64,000 nt of DNA from Streptomyces olindensis (GCA_000696115.1 JJOH01000009.1:62001-126000), one strand, 5' to 3'. Shown: positions 43,149 through 52,070, numbered from the stretch's first letter. Numbers and translations: made by a program. Notes: generated by a model not told the origin, from the sequence alone.

Positions 43149-44054
43149 ATGAGCATGTCGCCTCCGCCCGGCTGGTACCCCGACCCGCACGCCCCGCACC
43201 TGGAGCGCTGGTGGGACGGCACGGCGTGGACCGAACACCGCCGCGCGCCCGAGGCCCCGGCCGGCCCGGTGCCCCCGTCCCCGGGCGGCGGCGCCGGGCG
43301 GGCGAAGGCCGTCGCGGTCACCGCCGCGGGAGCCGTCCTCGTCGCGGCGATCGTCACCGCGGCCGTCGCCTTCGACGGCGACACGGACACCAGGTCGGCC
43401 CCGACGGCGCCCGCCCCCACGTCCCCGGCCGGCCCGGCCGAGCCGACCCCCGAGGCGTCGGCCTCCGAGACGTCCGTCGGCGACCCGGCCGTCGTCGAGG
43501 ACCAGCTCAACGGCGTCACCTTCCCCCTGCTCGACGGCTGGGTCCGCCCGCAGCACGTCGCCCAGGACGACGTCGTGATGACGACGGACGGCACCTACGA
43601 CTGCCCCGGCGGCGTCGGTATCTGCCGCCACGGCCTGGTCTTCTCCCGCACGGTGACCGAGAGCGACGAGAAGTCCCCCGAGGCCCTCGCCAAGGCGGAC
43701 ATCAAGGACGCGGCCGACGAGGCCTACGACCGCGACGAGCTCGGCCGCGAACTCCACGGGGGCATCGAGTCCCACCGGGTCGTCAGGTCCGGGCCGGTCG
43801 CGGTGGCCGGCCGCGCCGGGTACCTCGTGCGCTGGCGCGTGCACACCGGCAAGGGGCCGGGCGGCTACGTCCAGTCCCTCGTCTTCCCCTCCAGCGTCGG
43901 CACCGAGTCACCGGTCCTCGTCCGGTACGTCTTCGACGCGGGCGGGGACGGGCCGCCGCTCGCCGACATGGACCGCATCACCAAGGGCATCCGGCCGTTC
44001 GGCGACGCGGACACGGGCGGCGGCGTGGGCAGCAGCATCGGCCCGCCGGACTGA
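43149..44054 (+). CDS. DUF2510 membrane protein with exported C-terminal domain
   Basis: 301 residues. Begins with the short DUF2510 motif (PPPGWYPDPHAPHLERWWDGTAWTEHRR), then one membrane helix (about residues 50-72), a Thr/Pro-rich linker and an external domain (residues 115-290) containing two close Cys (CPGGVGIC) likely to form a disulfide. Function unknown. ATG 43149 or 43155 may start it. It lies alone between the SDR and the convergent PLP enzyme. Confidence 0.75.
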   Translation: MSMSPPPGWYPDPHAPHLERWWDGTAWTEHRRAPEAPAGPVPPSPGGGAGRAKAVAVTAAGAVLVAAIVTAAVAFDGDTDTRSAPTAPAPTSPAGPAEPTPEASASETSVGDPAVVEDQLNGVTFPLLDGWVRPQHVAQDDVVMTTDGTYDCPGGVGICRHGLVFSRTVTESDEKSPEALAKADIKDAADEAYDRDELGRELHGGIESHRVVRSGPVAVAGRAGYLVRWRVHTGKGPGGYVQSLVFPSSVGTESPVLVRYVFDAGGDGPPLADMDRITKGIRPFGDADTGGGVGSSIGPPD

Positions 44055-44066
44055 GCCGCCGGTCCG

Positions 44067-45269
44067 CTACAGGAACGTGTGGCCCTCGCCCCGGTACGTC
44101 GGCACGGTCGCCGTCACCACGTCCCCCTCGACCAGGTGCAGCGCGTCGAACCGCTCGCACAGCTCACCGGCCTTGGCGTGCCGGAACCACACCTTGTCGC
44201 CGATCAGCAGGTCGTCGGCGGGCGAGCCGAGCAGCGGCGTCTGCACCTCACCGGCCCCCTCCTGCGGGTCGTAGCGCAGCCCCTCGGGCAGATACGGCAC
44301 GGGCGACCGGTCCGGCCCGGCCGCGCCCGAGGCGGGATAACCGCCGCCGAGCACGGTCACCACCCCGACCCCCGGTCGCCGCACGACGGGCTGCGCGAAG
44401 AGCGCGGCCGGCCTGCCACGGAACGACGTGTAGTTGTCGAACAGCCGCGGCACGTACAGCCCCGAACCGGCGGCGATCTCGGTCACCGCGTCCTCGGCCG
44501 CGGTGTGCTGCACCGAGCCGGTGCCGCCGCCGTTGACGAACTCCAGCCCCGGCACGACGGCCCGCACCGCGCGCACCACCTCGGCGCGCCGCTCGGCGAG
44601 TTCGCGCTTGGCGGCCGCCTGCATCAGCCGTACGGCACGGGACCGCAGCGGTCGCCCGGCCACGGCGTCCCCGACCCCCGCGATGTGCCCCTCGTAGGCC
44701 ATGATCCCCACGACCTCGAAGCCCGGCCGCCGGGCCACCGCCCGGGCCACGTCGGCGACTTCGGCGGGGGAGTGCAGCGGCGAGCGCCGGGCCCCGACCC
44801 GCACTCGTCCGCCGAGCAGCTTCAGGGAGGTGTCCAACTCCAGGCACACCCGCACGACTTCACGCCCGCCGCCCCGGGAGGCGTCGATCAGATCGAGCTG
44901 CGCGACGTCGTCGACCATGACCGTGACGGCGGCGGCGAGCTTGGGATCACCGGCGAGTTCCGCGTACCCGGCACGGTCGGCCGACGGGTAGGCGAGCAGC
45001 ACGTCCTCGAACCCGGACCGGGCCAGCCACAGCGACTCGGCGAGGGTGAACGACATGATCCCCGCGAACCCGTCCCGGGCCAGGACGCGTTCCAGCAGCG
45101 CCCGGCACCGCACGGACTTGCTGGCGACCCGGATCGGCTTGCCCCCGGCGCGGCGGACCAGGTCGGCGGCGTTGGCGTCGAAGGCGTCCAGGTCCACGAT
45201 CGCGAGAGGGGCGTCGAGATGGGCGGTGGCCCGGTCGTAACGGGCCCGGTCGGCGGCGCGCGCAGTCAT
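44067..45269 (-). CDS. Alanine-racemase-fold PLP enzyme (D-threonine aldolase/D-amino-acid deaminase-like)
   Basis: 400 residues from ATG 45269. N-terminal TIM barrel of the fold-type III PLP family with the cofactor Lys in PIRVASKSVRCRALLERVL, followed by the C-terminal DSD1-like beta domain (LLIGDKVWFRHAKAGELCERFDALHLVEGD). Family members break down D-threonine, D-serine or related D-hydroxy amino acids. Convergent with the DUF2510 gene, only 12 bases apart. No operon partners identify the substrate. Confidence 0.82.
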   Translation of the reverse strand: MTARAADRARYDRATAHLDAPLAIVDLDAFDANAADLVRRAGGKPIRVASKSVRCRALLERVLARDGFAGIMSFTLAESLWLARSGFEDVLLAYPSADRAGYAELAGDPKLAAAVTVMVDDVAQLDLIDASRGGGREVVRVCLELDTSLKLLGGRVRVGARRSPLHSPAEVADVARAVARRPGFEVVGIMAYEGHIAGVGDAVAGRPLRSRAVRLMQAAAKRELAERRAEVVRAVRAVVPGLEFVNGGGTGSVQHTAAEDAVTEIAAGSGLYVPRLFDNYTSFRGRPAALFAQPVVRRPGVGVVTVLGGGYPASGAAGPDRSPVPYLPEGLRYDPQEGAGEVQTPLLGSPADDLLIGDKVWFRHAKAGELCERFDALHLVEGDVVTATVPTYRGEGHTFL

Positions 45270-45539
45270 GAACGCAGCCTGCCAGACTGGATTACCGCAG
45301 GGTAGGGGGACGTTCCGGGCAGATGCCCCGGGCTCGTGGACTGGTTCCCGTTCGCCCGGGGACAAGCCGTAGAGTGACGCGCACGTACGGCGGAACGACG
45401 CCGGCCGGGGAGCCGTGCCGGGATGACGCTCCGTCCGTGCGGGTATGTGTGCCCGGGACGAGTCGGTGCCGGGCCTCGGGCAGGACATCACCGGCCCGCG
45501 CGAGAACGAGCGGCCCGGGTACGAGGAAACGGGGGGTGC
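45270..45539. other. Gap before the repeat-protein gene
   Basis: 270 bases without a convincing gene. TAGAGT (45370-45375) could be a -10 element; GAGGAAACGGGGGGTGC at the end is the ribosome site for the next gene. Confidence 0.4.
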
Positions 45540-47912
45540 ATGAGCACGGAAGCGCGACGCGCCTCCTTCCCCCCGCGCCCCTCGACACCTCCCCGCCCTT
45601 CCACCCCGCCCCGCCCGCCCCACCCACCCGAGGACACCGCCACGGACCGGCGCACCGCCCCTGCCGACCCGGGGGATCCCACCACCGACGGCTCCGGACG
45701 GGGCACACCGCACCCGACCTCGCCGCGCGCCACGGACCAGCCTGGACGGGGTGTTGGAGCGAGTACGGGTGGCGGGGCGAGCACGGGTACCGGTTCGGGC
45801 GCTGGTGAGAGGTCCGGAGCGGGGTCCGGCTCAGGCGCCGGTGGCCGTGCGGGCTTCGATGCGGAGGCCGGGGCCGGTTCGGGCGCGGGTGCTCGTGCGG
45901 GGTTCGGTTCGGGCATGGGTGCTCGTGCGGGGGCTGGTTCGGGCTCGGGTGGCCGCGCGGGGTTCGATGCGGTCGCCGGGGCCGGTTCGGGCGTGGGTTC
46001 TCGTGCTGGGTTCGGTTCGGGTGCGGGTGGCCGCGCGGGGGCCGGTGCGGACGCCGGGTCCGGTGCCGGTTCCGGCTCGGGCGCGGGTGCCCGTGCGGGT
46101 TCGGCGGCCCGTGCGCCGCAGCCGTCCTCGGACAGTGACGCGGCCTCGACCGGTTCCACGGCCGAGGGCCAGGAATCGTCCGGTTCCGCGGCCGACGGCC
46201 GCGACTCGTCCGGCGGGCGCTTCGGCCTGAGTGGCGCGTCGGCCGGGGCCGGCACGGACCAGGGACATGCGACTCGGGGCGGCGCGGCGTCCTCCGGGCA
46301 GGCCGGTGGCCCTGCCGGCCGCCCCCGCTTCCCGAGCTTCGGCACCACCGACCCGCACCGCCGCGACTCCACGACCCTGCCCCCGCCCCCCGCGTCCGCC
46401 CGTTTCCCGGACACGCCGCCCAGCGTCACCCGCGGCCGCTCGGACTCCCAGGCGGCGACGCCGACGGGCCGCGTGGGCGGTTCCGGCGCTTCGGCCGGGG
46501 ACTCGGCGGAGACGGCTGATAGGCCGTACCGCCTCTCGCCCAGCGGCCGTTCGGACTCGCGGGCCGGGGGGACGTCGTCGGGTTCGTCCGAGACCACCGC
46601 GCGGCCCTTCCGCCTCCCCACGCCACGCCGTACCGGCGCCCCGGACGAGCACTCCTCCGAGACGACCGCACGCCTGCGTCCGGTCCCCGCGGAACCGTCA
46701 CCCGCCGAGACCACTGAAACCTTCGGCCGCCCCGGCGCGTCGGGGACGTCCGCCGTGCCGTCGGCAGGCCGTCCCGGTGCCGCACGGCCAGGCACGCCGC
46801 CGCGCCCCACGCGCGACCCCCGGACCGATGCGGCCGCAGGGACCGGTGCCGATGCCGCCTCGACCGCCGGGCGCGGGATACGCCCGCCGTCGACGCCCGA
46901 CCGGCAGCCACACACCGCACCCCCGGCCCCGGCAGCCCCACCTGCTCCGGCAGCCCCACCAGCCCCACCAGCCCCGGCAGCCCCGCCGATGCCGTCGGCC
47001 CGCCACACCTCGGTAACCACGCGAGTCTCACCCGACCCCGCACTCTCCTGGAGCGCCCCCCTGGCCCCCGGCGGTACGCCCGGCGCCACGCGGCCCATCG
47101 TGTCCTTCGGGGAGCCCGAGGGGTACGACGGCGCCGCCCGGCCCCGTCCGCTCGGGCGGCGCGGCAGGTCGCAGGCCGCCGCGGCCGCCGTCTGCCTCGT
47201 GCTCGGGCTGGGGCTCATCTCCGGCGCGGTCACCGGCAGCTGGCTGGTCGGGGACTCCGGCGACGAGGGCTCGCGCAGCACCTTCACCGCCGCCGGCGGC
47301 CTCTGGCACAGCGTCCCGGTCGACCAGCTGTTCCCGCCCACCGTGCAGGGCCAGGGCGCCGGCCCCGGCGGAGCCGACCGCACCTGGACCCGGATCGCCG
47401 TCGCCCCGGACAGCGGCTGCAAGGAGGCCTTCGACCCCCTGCTCCGCAAGGCCCTCGCCCCCGTCGGCTGCGAACGCCTCCTGCGCGCCACGTACACCGA
47501 CGCCACCGAGAGCTACGTGACCACCGTCGGCCTGCTCTTCACCACGGCCGACGCCCCCGGCATGGCCTCCCTCGCGAACCGTTTCCGCAAGGAGCGCCTG
47601 GACCGCCGCAGCGACCTCATGCCCCTGCCCTACGCCGCGAAGGGCACGGCCGCCGCGGAGTTCGGAGCCCGGCAGCGCGCCGCCTGGACGGTCTCCGTGC
47701 TCACCGAGGCCCCGGTCGTCGTCTACGCCGTCTCCGGCTGGGCCGACGGCCGCACCGTCGACGACCCGCAGCCCGCCGAGGACGCCACGGAGTCCGGCGC
47801 CACCACCGCCCCGGCCCAGGCCGGCCTCGGCCACGAGGCGAAGGGCCTCGCCGACCGCGTCGAACGCGGCCTCCGCAAGAACGTCCGCTCGGCCACGGAG
47901 CAGCCGTCGTGA
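45540..47912 (+). CDS. Large membrane protein with silk-like Gly/Ala/Ser/Arg repeats
   Basis: 790 residues. Residues 1-70 are Pro-rich; 70-190 form low-complexity Gly-Ala-Ser-Arg repeats with a duplicated 36-residue unit starting GRAGFDA; 190-540 are disordered Ser/Thr/Pro-rich with recurring SSETTAR(P/L)(F/R)-like motifs, possible kinase targets; one membrane helix (about 548-570) leads to an external domain of about 220 residues with two Cys (GCKEAF, GCERLL). No family recognised. The stop overlaps the start of a mycosin-like protease, so the two products are made together; the protease could process the exported domain. Confidence 0.75.
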   Translation: MSTEARRASFPPRPSTPPRPSTPPRPPHPPEDTATDRRTAPADPGDPTTDGSGRGTPHPTSPRATDQPGRGVGASTGGGASTGTGSGAGERSGAGSGSGAGGRAGFDAEAGAGSGAGARAGFGSGMGARAGAGSGSGGRAGFDAVAGAGSGVGSRAGFGSGAGGRAGAGADAGSGAGSGSGAGARAGSAARAPQPSSDSDAASTGSTAEGQESSGSAADGRDSSGGRFGLSGASAGAGTDQGHATRGGAASSGQAGGPAGRPRFPSFGTTDPHRRDSTTLPPPPASARFPDTPPSVTRGRSDSQAATPTGRVGGSGASAGDSAETADRPYRLSPSGRSDSRAGGTSSGSSETTARPFRLPTPRRTGAPDEHSSETTARLRPVPAEPSPAETTETFGRPGASGTSAVPSAGRPGAARPGTPPRPTRDPRTDAAAGTGADAASTAGRGIRPPSTPDRQPHTAPPAPAAPPAPAAPPAPPAPAAPPMPSARHTSVTTRVSPDPALSWSAPLAPGGTPGATRPIVSFGEPEGYDGAARPRPLGRRGRSQAAAAAVCLVLGLGLISGAVTGSWLVGDSGDEGSRSTFTAAGGLWHSVPVDQLFPPTVQGQGAGPGGADRTWTRIAVAPDSGCKEAFDPLLRKALAPVGCERLLRATYTDATESYVTTVGLLFTTADAPGMASLANRFRKERLDRRSDLMPLPYAAKGTAAAEFGARQRAAWTVSVLTEAPVVVYAVSGWADGRTVDDPQPAEDATESGATTAPAQAGLGHEAKGLADRVERGLRKNVRSATEQPS
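45748..46112 (+). repeat. Coding tandem repeat, unit about 108 bases with shorter internal units
   Basis: Within the 790-residue protein. The unit starting GGCCGTGCGGGCTTCGATGC at 45843 recurs at 45951 (108 bases), and the pattern GGTTCGGGCGCGGGTG-GCCGTGCG repeats at shorter spacing. Slippage in such DNA would change length in multiples of three bases. Confidence 0.7.
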
Positions 47913-49087
47913 AAGCCGTCACGTCCCGCGCGGGCGGGTTCCTGAGTGTCCTCCTCGCCGCCGGCCTCGTCCTGGTCCCCTCCACCACCGCCCACGCCGA
48001 CGGCATCCGCGCGCAGCAGTGGGCCCTGGAGGCCATGCACACGCAGGAGGCCTGGCGGACCACGAAGGGCGCGGGCGTCACCGTCGCCGTCCTGGACACC
48101 GGCGTCGAGGCCGACCACCCCGACCTGGTCGGCAACGTCCTCCCCGGCAAGGACCTGGTCCGCTTCGGCGCCGAGCCCGGTGACCGCGCCTGGGCCCGCC
48201 ACGGCACCGCCATGGCCGGGATCATCGCCGGCCACGGACACGGCCCCGGCAACGCCGACGGCGTCCTGGGCATCGCCCCCGAGGCGAAGATCCTCCCCGT
48301 CCGCGTGATCCTGGAGGACGGCGACCCCTCCCGCGCCAAGGCCCGCAGCACCCGCGGCAACGCCCTCGCCGAGGGCATCCGCTGGGCAGCCGACCACGGC
48401 GCCGACGTCATCAACCTCTCCCTCGGCGACGACTCCGCCTCCGCCCACCCCGAACCCACCGAGGACCAGGCCATCCAGTACGCCCTGAAGAAGGGCGTGG
48501 TCGTCGTCGCCTCCGCCGGGAACGGCGGCGAGAAGGGCGACCGCATCTCCTACCCGGCCGCCTACCCGGGCGTCATCGCCGCCACCGCCGTCGACCGCGC
48601 CGGGACCCGCGCCCCCTTCTCCACCCGCCGCTGGTACGCCACCGTCAGCGCCCCCGGCGTCGACGTCGTCATCGCCGACCCCGACCACAAGTACTACGAG
48701 GGCTGGGGCACCAGCGCCGCCGCCGCCTTCGTCTCCGGCGCCGCCGCCCTGGTCAAGGCGGCCCACCCCCGCCTGACCCCGGCCCAGATCAAGACACTCC
48801 TGGAGGACACCGCCCGCGACGCCCCCGTCGACGGCCGCGACGACTCCCGCGGCTACGGCTTCATCGACCCGGCGGCCGCCATCGAGGCCGCCGACCGGAT
48901 CGAGCCGAAGGACCTCCAGTCGGCGGCGTACGGCGCGAAGTACTTCGGCAGCGGCCCGGACACCGCCTCCTCCGGTGACGGCACCGCCGACTGGGCCGCC
49001 CCCCTCGCGGGCGGAGCCGGCGGGGTCCTGCTCGTCGCGGCCGTCGTCCTGTGGCGCGGTCGCCGCACGAGCCACCAGGAGTTCTGA
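47909..49087 (+). CDS. Mycosin-like subtilisin-family serine protease
   Basis: 392 residues from GTG 47909, overlapping the previous stop in GTGA. Signal peptide (about residues 1-30, TTAHA), S8 peptidase domain with triad Asp63 (VLDTGVE), His98 (RHGTAMAG) and Ser269 (GWGTSAAAAF), then a C-terminal membrane helix (about 358-380) and basic tail. This is the layout of MycP proteases of type VII secretion, which cleave exported substrates at the membrane surface; no other ESX genes are in the window. The coupled repeat protein upstream is the obvious candidate partner. Confidence 0.9.
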   Translation: MKAVTSRAGGFLSVLLAAGLVLVPSTTAHADGIRAQQWALEAMHTQEAWRTTKGAGVTVAVLDTGVEADHPDLVGNVLPGKDLVRFGAEPGDRAWARHGTAMAGIIAGHGHGPGNADGVLGIAPEAKILPVRVILEDGDPSRAKARSTRGNALAEGIRWAADHGADVINLSLGDDSASAHPEPTEDQAIQYALKKGVVVVASAGNGGEKGDRISYPAAYPGVIAATAVDRAGTRAPFSTRRWYATVSAPGVDVVIADPDHKYYEGWGTSAAAAFVSGAAALVKAAHPRLTPAQIKTLLEDTARDAPVDGRDDSRGYGFIDPAAAIEAADRIEPKDLQSAAYGAKYFGSGPDTASSGDGTADWAAPLAGGAGGVLLVAAVVLWRGRRTSHQEF

Positions 49088-49117
49088 GCCGCCGCCCGGG
49101 GCACGCCACCCGGCCGA

Positions 49118-49123
49118 TAGGGT
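49118..49123 (+). promoter_or_regulatory. Candidate -10 element, leaderless start
   Basis: TAGGGT ends 8 bases before the GTG at 49132; no ribosome site in CGGTGACC. Confidence 0.38.
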
Positions 49124-49131
49124 CGGTGACC

Positions 49132-49860
49132 GTGGCGAACAAGAACATCCCCGACCCCGGCTTCTCCGACGACGACGGCTCCGCCGACCCCCGGCTGAGC
49201 GCGGCCCTCGCCGCCTGGGCCGAGGACCGCACCGCCGTGGGACCCGTCCTGGAGGCGCTCAAGGGCGCCCGGCTGCTGGTCCCCGTCGTCGCCGTGCTCG
49301 GCGAGGTCGAGGAGGACGAGCGGGGACTGCGCCGCGAGAAGACCAGCGACATGGCCGTACCGACCCTGAAGGCCGGGAACCGCACCGCCCTCCCCGCCTT
49401 CACCTCCACCGACTCCCTCGCCCGCTGGGACCCGGCCGCCCGACCCGTCGCCGTACCCCTGCACCAGGCCCTGCAGGCCGCCGCGCACGAGAAGGCGGAC
49501 ACCGTCGTGCTGGACCTGGCCGGACCGGTGGCGTTCGAGCTGACCGGCCCCGCGCTGCTCGCCCTCGCCGAGGGCCGCGCCACCACCGACCCGCTCGCCG
49601 ACCCGGCCGTCGTCGACGCCGTGCGCGAGGCCGTGGCCGCCGAGCCCGCCGTGCTGCGCGCCCACCTCGGCCCCGGGCAGGCCGACGGCACCCTCGCCCT
49701 GGTTCTGAACCCGTCCGCGGCCCCCGCCGAAGCCGCCCGGTCCGTCGCCGAGCGCCTGGCCGCCGACGAAACACTGAGGGCCCGCCTGGTGCGCGGCCTC
49801 GACCTGGCACTGCTGCCGGCCGAGGCGACGCCCCCGGGCGAGCCCCTGTTCGTACGCTGA
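49132..49860 (+). CDS. SseB-like domain protein
   Basis: 242 residues from GTG 49132. N-terminal part (RLSAALAAWAEDRTAVGPVLEALKGARLLVPVVAVL ... LPAFTSTDSLARWDP) is the SseB N-terminal domain found in enhanced-serine-sensitivity and secretion-chaperone-like proteins. No catalytic residues. It follows the mycosin gene on the same strand and is convergent with the DUF1844 gene. In Streptomyces it usually lies near infC; role unknown. Confidence 0.75.
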   Translation: MANKNIPDPGFSDDDGSADPRLSAALAAWAEDRTAVGPVLEALKGARLLVPVVAVLGEVEEDERGLRREKTSDMAVPTLKAGNRTALPAFTSTDSLARWDPAARPVAVPLHQALQAAAHEKADTVVLDLAGPVAFELTGPALLALAEGRATTDPLADPAVVDAVREAVAAEPAVLRAHLGPGQADGTLALVLNPSAAPAEAARSVAERLAADETLRARLVRGLDLALLPAEATPPGEPLFVR

Positions 49861-49864
49861 GCGG

Positions 49865-50221
49865 CTAGCCGTAGACCGGGCCCGTGTACTTCTCACCCGG
49901 GCCCTGACCGGGCTCGTCCGGGACGAGCGAGGCCTCGCGGAACGCCAGCTGCAGCGACTTCAGGCCGTCGCGCAGCGGCGCCGCGTGGAACGAGCTGATC
50001 TCGGTCGCGGACGCGTCCAGCAGGCCGGCCAGCGCGTGCACCAGCTTGCGGGCCTCGTCCAGGTCCTTGTGCTTCTCGCCCTCCTCGGTCAGACCGAGCT
50101 TCACGGCGGCCGCGCTCATCAGGTTGACGGCGACCGTCACGATCACCTCGACCGCCGGGACCTCGGCGATGTCGCGGGCCATGGCGTCGAAGTCGGGGGA
50201 CTCAGGAGGGGTCTCACTCAT
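49865..50221 (-). CDS. DUF1844 protein
   Basis: 118 residues from ATG 50221. Small helical protein with the DUF1844 core (FDAMARDIAEVPAVEVIVTVAVNLMSAAAVKLGL ... HKDLDEARKLVHALAGLLD). Often encoded next to infC in actinobacteria; function unknown. Divergent from infC, whose long leader begins just upstream. Confidence 0.82.
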   Translation of the reverse strand: MSETPPESPDFDAMARDIAEVPAVEVIVTVAVNLMSAAAVKLGLTEEGEKHKDLDEARKLVHALAGLLDASATEISSFHAAPLRDGLKSLQLAFREASLVPDEPGQGPGEKYTGPVYG

Positions 50222-50279
50222 GCCCCACACGATAGGCGCAGGCCGGGCGTGCGCCGCACCAGCCCCCGGGGCGCCACAA

Positions 50280-50309
50280 TTAGCCGTTCCTGGCGGATGC
50301 TGGTAATCT
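50280..50309 (+). promoter_or_regulatory. Candidate infC promoter
   Basis: TTAGCC (50280-50285), 18-base spacer, TAATCT (50304-50309). A start near 50316 would give a leader of about 300 nucleotides before infC, long enough for attenuation. Confidence 0.5.
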
Positions 50310-50481
50310 CGTGTAACGACCGGTCGGACCCGTATGCCTCACAGCCCGCGAGCCCGACCCACAAGTGGAGGCTTTCGAACTCCCACCTGACCGCCCTCAG
50401 GGCGTCGGGTCACCGGTCAGACGGTCCCGTCCCAGCGGCGGCGATCCGTCCGAAAGCGCGCCCCGCGGCTCCCGCGGCGGT

Positions 50482-50530
50482 GCTCCGGTAGTTCGAGGAG
50501 CCCCGCCTGGGAATCGTCCGGGGCATTTTT
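50482..50530 (+). terminator. Candidate attenuator in the infC leader
   Basis: GCCCCG (50500-50505) pairs with CGGGGC (50519-50524), followed by ATTTTTCTTG: an intrinsic terminator inside the leader, about 90 bases before infC. An alternative stem, GCTCC (50482-50486) with GGAGC (50497-50501), shares bases with the terminator arm and could act as antiterminator. infC operons in other bacteria are leader-controlled. Confidence 0.55.
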
Positions 50531-50617
50531 CTTGCTTCGGCGCGGTTAGGTCTAACGAACGACAGACGTTACGCGGCCGTCCGCCAGACCGTCGCGTGGT
50601 GCTACCGAGGAGGATCC

Positions 50618-51256
50618 ATCAGCGCCGAGCCCCGCATCAACGACCGGATTCGCGTTCCCGAGGTGCGACTTGTCGGTCCCAGTGGCGAGCAGGTGGGCAT
50701 CGTCCCCCTGGCCAAGGCACTGGAGCTTGCGCAGGAGTACGACCTGGACCTGGTCGAGGTCGCGGCGAACGCCCGTCCGCCCGTGTGCAAGCTCATGGAC
50801 TACGGGAAGTTCAAGTACGAGTCGGCCATGAAGGCCCGTGAGGCGCGCAAGAACCAGGCGCACACGGTCATCAAGGAGATGAAGCTCCGGCCGAAGATCG
50901 ACCCGCACGACTATGACACCAAGAAGGGTCACGTCGTCCGGTTCCTCAAGCAGGGCGACAAGGTCAAGATCACGATCATGTTCCGTGGTCGCGAGCAGTC
51001 CCGGCCCGAGCTGGGCTACCGACTGCTGCAGCGTCTCGCGGAGGACGTCCAGGACCTCGGTTTCGTCGAGTCGAACCCGAAGCAGGACGGCCGGAACATG
51101 ATCATGGTCCTCGGTCCGCACAAGAAGAAGACCGAGGCGATGGCCGAGGCTCGCCAGGCGCAGGAAGCCCGCAAGGCGGAAGCGAAGGCCAACCCCGGCA
51201 AGTCGCAGAACGCCGCGGACGCCGAGGCGCCGGCTGAGGAGCCCGCCGAGGCGTGA
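50618..51256 (+). CDS. infC: Translation initiation factor IF-3, probable AUC start codon
   Basis: 212 residues if started at ATC 50618. IF3 blocks subunit joining and checks the start codon and initiator tRNA. The reading frame is open far upstream but has no ATG, GTG or TTG before GTG 50663; that GTG would remove the conserved [16 protein letters not shown] segment and has no ribosome site. ATC 50618 sits 5 bases after a strong GAGGAGGA. E. coli infC starts with AUU so that IF3 represses its own synthesis; AUC would work the same way. Both IF3 domains and the [16 protein letters not shown] linker/tail are present. Followed by rpmI and rplT. Confidence 0.9.
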   Translation: MSAEPRINDRIRVPEVRLVGPSGEQVGIVPLAKALELAQEYDLDLVEVAANARPPVCKLMDYGKFKYESAMKAREARKNQAHTVIKEMKLRPKIDPHDYDTKKGHVVRFLKQGDKVKITIMFRGREQSRPELGYRLLQRLAEDVQDLGFVESNPKQDGRNMIMVLGPHKKKTEAMAEARQAQEARKAEAKANPGKSQNAADAEAPAEEPAEA

Positions 51257-51307
51257 CCCCCGGGACGCCAGTCCCAGGAAGCAACCGAAACAAGACGACG
51301 CTCCACC

Positions 51308-51331
51308 GTGCCCGGTTTCACGACCGGGCAC
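51308..51331 (+). other. Hairpin between infC and rpmI
   Basis: GTGCCCGGT (51308-51316) pairs perfectly with ACCGGGCAC (51323-51331), loop TTCACG. It sits 32 bases before the rpmI start; it may be a processing or ribosomal-protein binding site for autoregulation by L20, or a partial terminator. Confidence 0.45.
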
Positions 51332-51363
51332 CGGAGCGCCACCGACGAGGAGAGAACGGCGCT

Positions 51364-51558
51364 ATGCCGAAGAACAAGTCGCACAGCGGTGCCAGCAAGC
51401 GCTTCAAGATCACCGGCTCCGGCAAGGTGCTCCGCGAGCGCGCCGGCAAGCGCCACCTGCTCGAGCACAAGTCGTCCCGTGTGACGCGTCGCCTCACCGG
51501 CAACGCCGAGATGGCCCCGGGCGACGCCGCGAAGATCAAGAAGCTTCTCGGCAAGTGA
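51364..51558 (+). CDS. rpmI: 50S ribosomal protein L35
   Basis: 64 residues, [38 protein letters not shown], the full-length bL35 signature with C-terminal IKKLLGK. ATG 51364 follows GAGGAGAGAACGGC. Second gene of the infC-rpmI-rplT operon. Confidence 0.97.
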   Translation: MPKNKSHSGASKRFKITGSGKVLRERAGKRHLLEHKSSRVTRRLTGNAEMAPGDAAKIKKLLGK

Positions 51559-51656
51559 CGTCCCGGCGCGTGAGCGCCGTACGTACGTCAGACCGGGACC
51601 CAATCGATTTCGGGCCGTGTGAGGACCACCACGGCCCCGCTACAAGGAGTTAAGAA

Positions 51657-52040
51657 GTGGCACGCGTCAAGCGGGCAGTCAACGCCCACAAGAAGCGCCG
51701 GGCGATCCTCGAGCAGGCCTCCGGCTACCGCGGTCAGCGTTCGCGCCTGTACCGCAAGGCCAAGGAGCAGGTCACCCACTCGCTGGTCTACAACTACAAC
51801 GACCGCAAGAAGCGCAAGGGCGACTTCCGTCAGCTGTGGATCCAGCGCATCAACGCCGCTGCCCGCGCCAACGGCATGACCTACAACCGCTTCATCCAGG
51901 GTCTGAAGGCCGCGAACATCGAGGTCGACCGCAAGATCCTGGCCGAGCTGGCCGTCAACGACGCCGGTGCGTTCGCCGCGCTCGTCGAGGTCGCCCAGAA
52001 GGCGCTGCCGAGCGACGTCAACGCCCCCAAGGCGGCCTGA
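51657..52040 (+). CDS. rplT: 50S ribosomal protein L20
   Basis: 127 residues, [39 protein letters not shown], full bL20. GTG 51657 follows AAGGAGTTAAGA. Binds 23S rRNA early in assembly and in other bacteria represses its own operon. The 98-base spacer after rpmI holds no gene. A perfect stem terminator follows. Confidence 0.97.
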   Translation: MARVKRAVNAHKKRRAILEQASGYRGQRSRLYRKAKEQVTHSLVYNYNDRKKRKGDFRQLWIQRINAAARANGMTYNRFIQGLKAANIEVDRKILAELAVNDAGAFAALVEVAQKALPSDVNAPKAA

Positions 52041-52070
52041 CGCCGGCTTCGAGCCGATGTGACTGACAGG

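Noticed and set aside
47909..49087. Type VII (ESX) secretion locus
   Set aside because: Only the mycosin-like protease is present; no EccB, EccC, EccD, EccE or WXG100 genes in the window.
50297..50491. Possible 64-codon upstream ORF ending just before the infC attenuator
   Set aside because: Its ATG lies upstream of the predicted transcription start (-10 at 50304) and no ribosome site is present.
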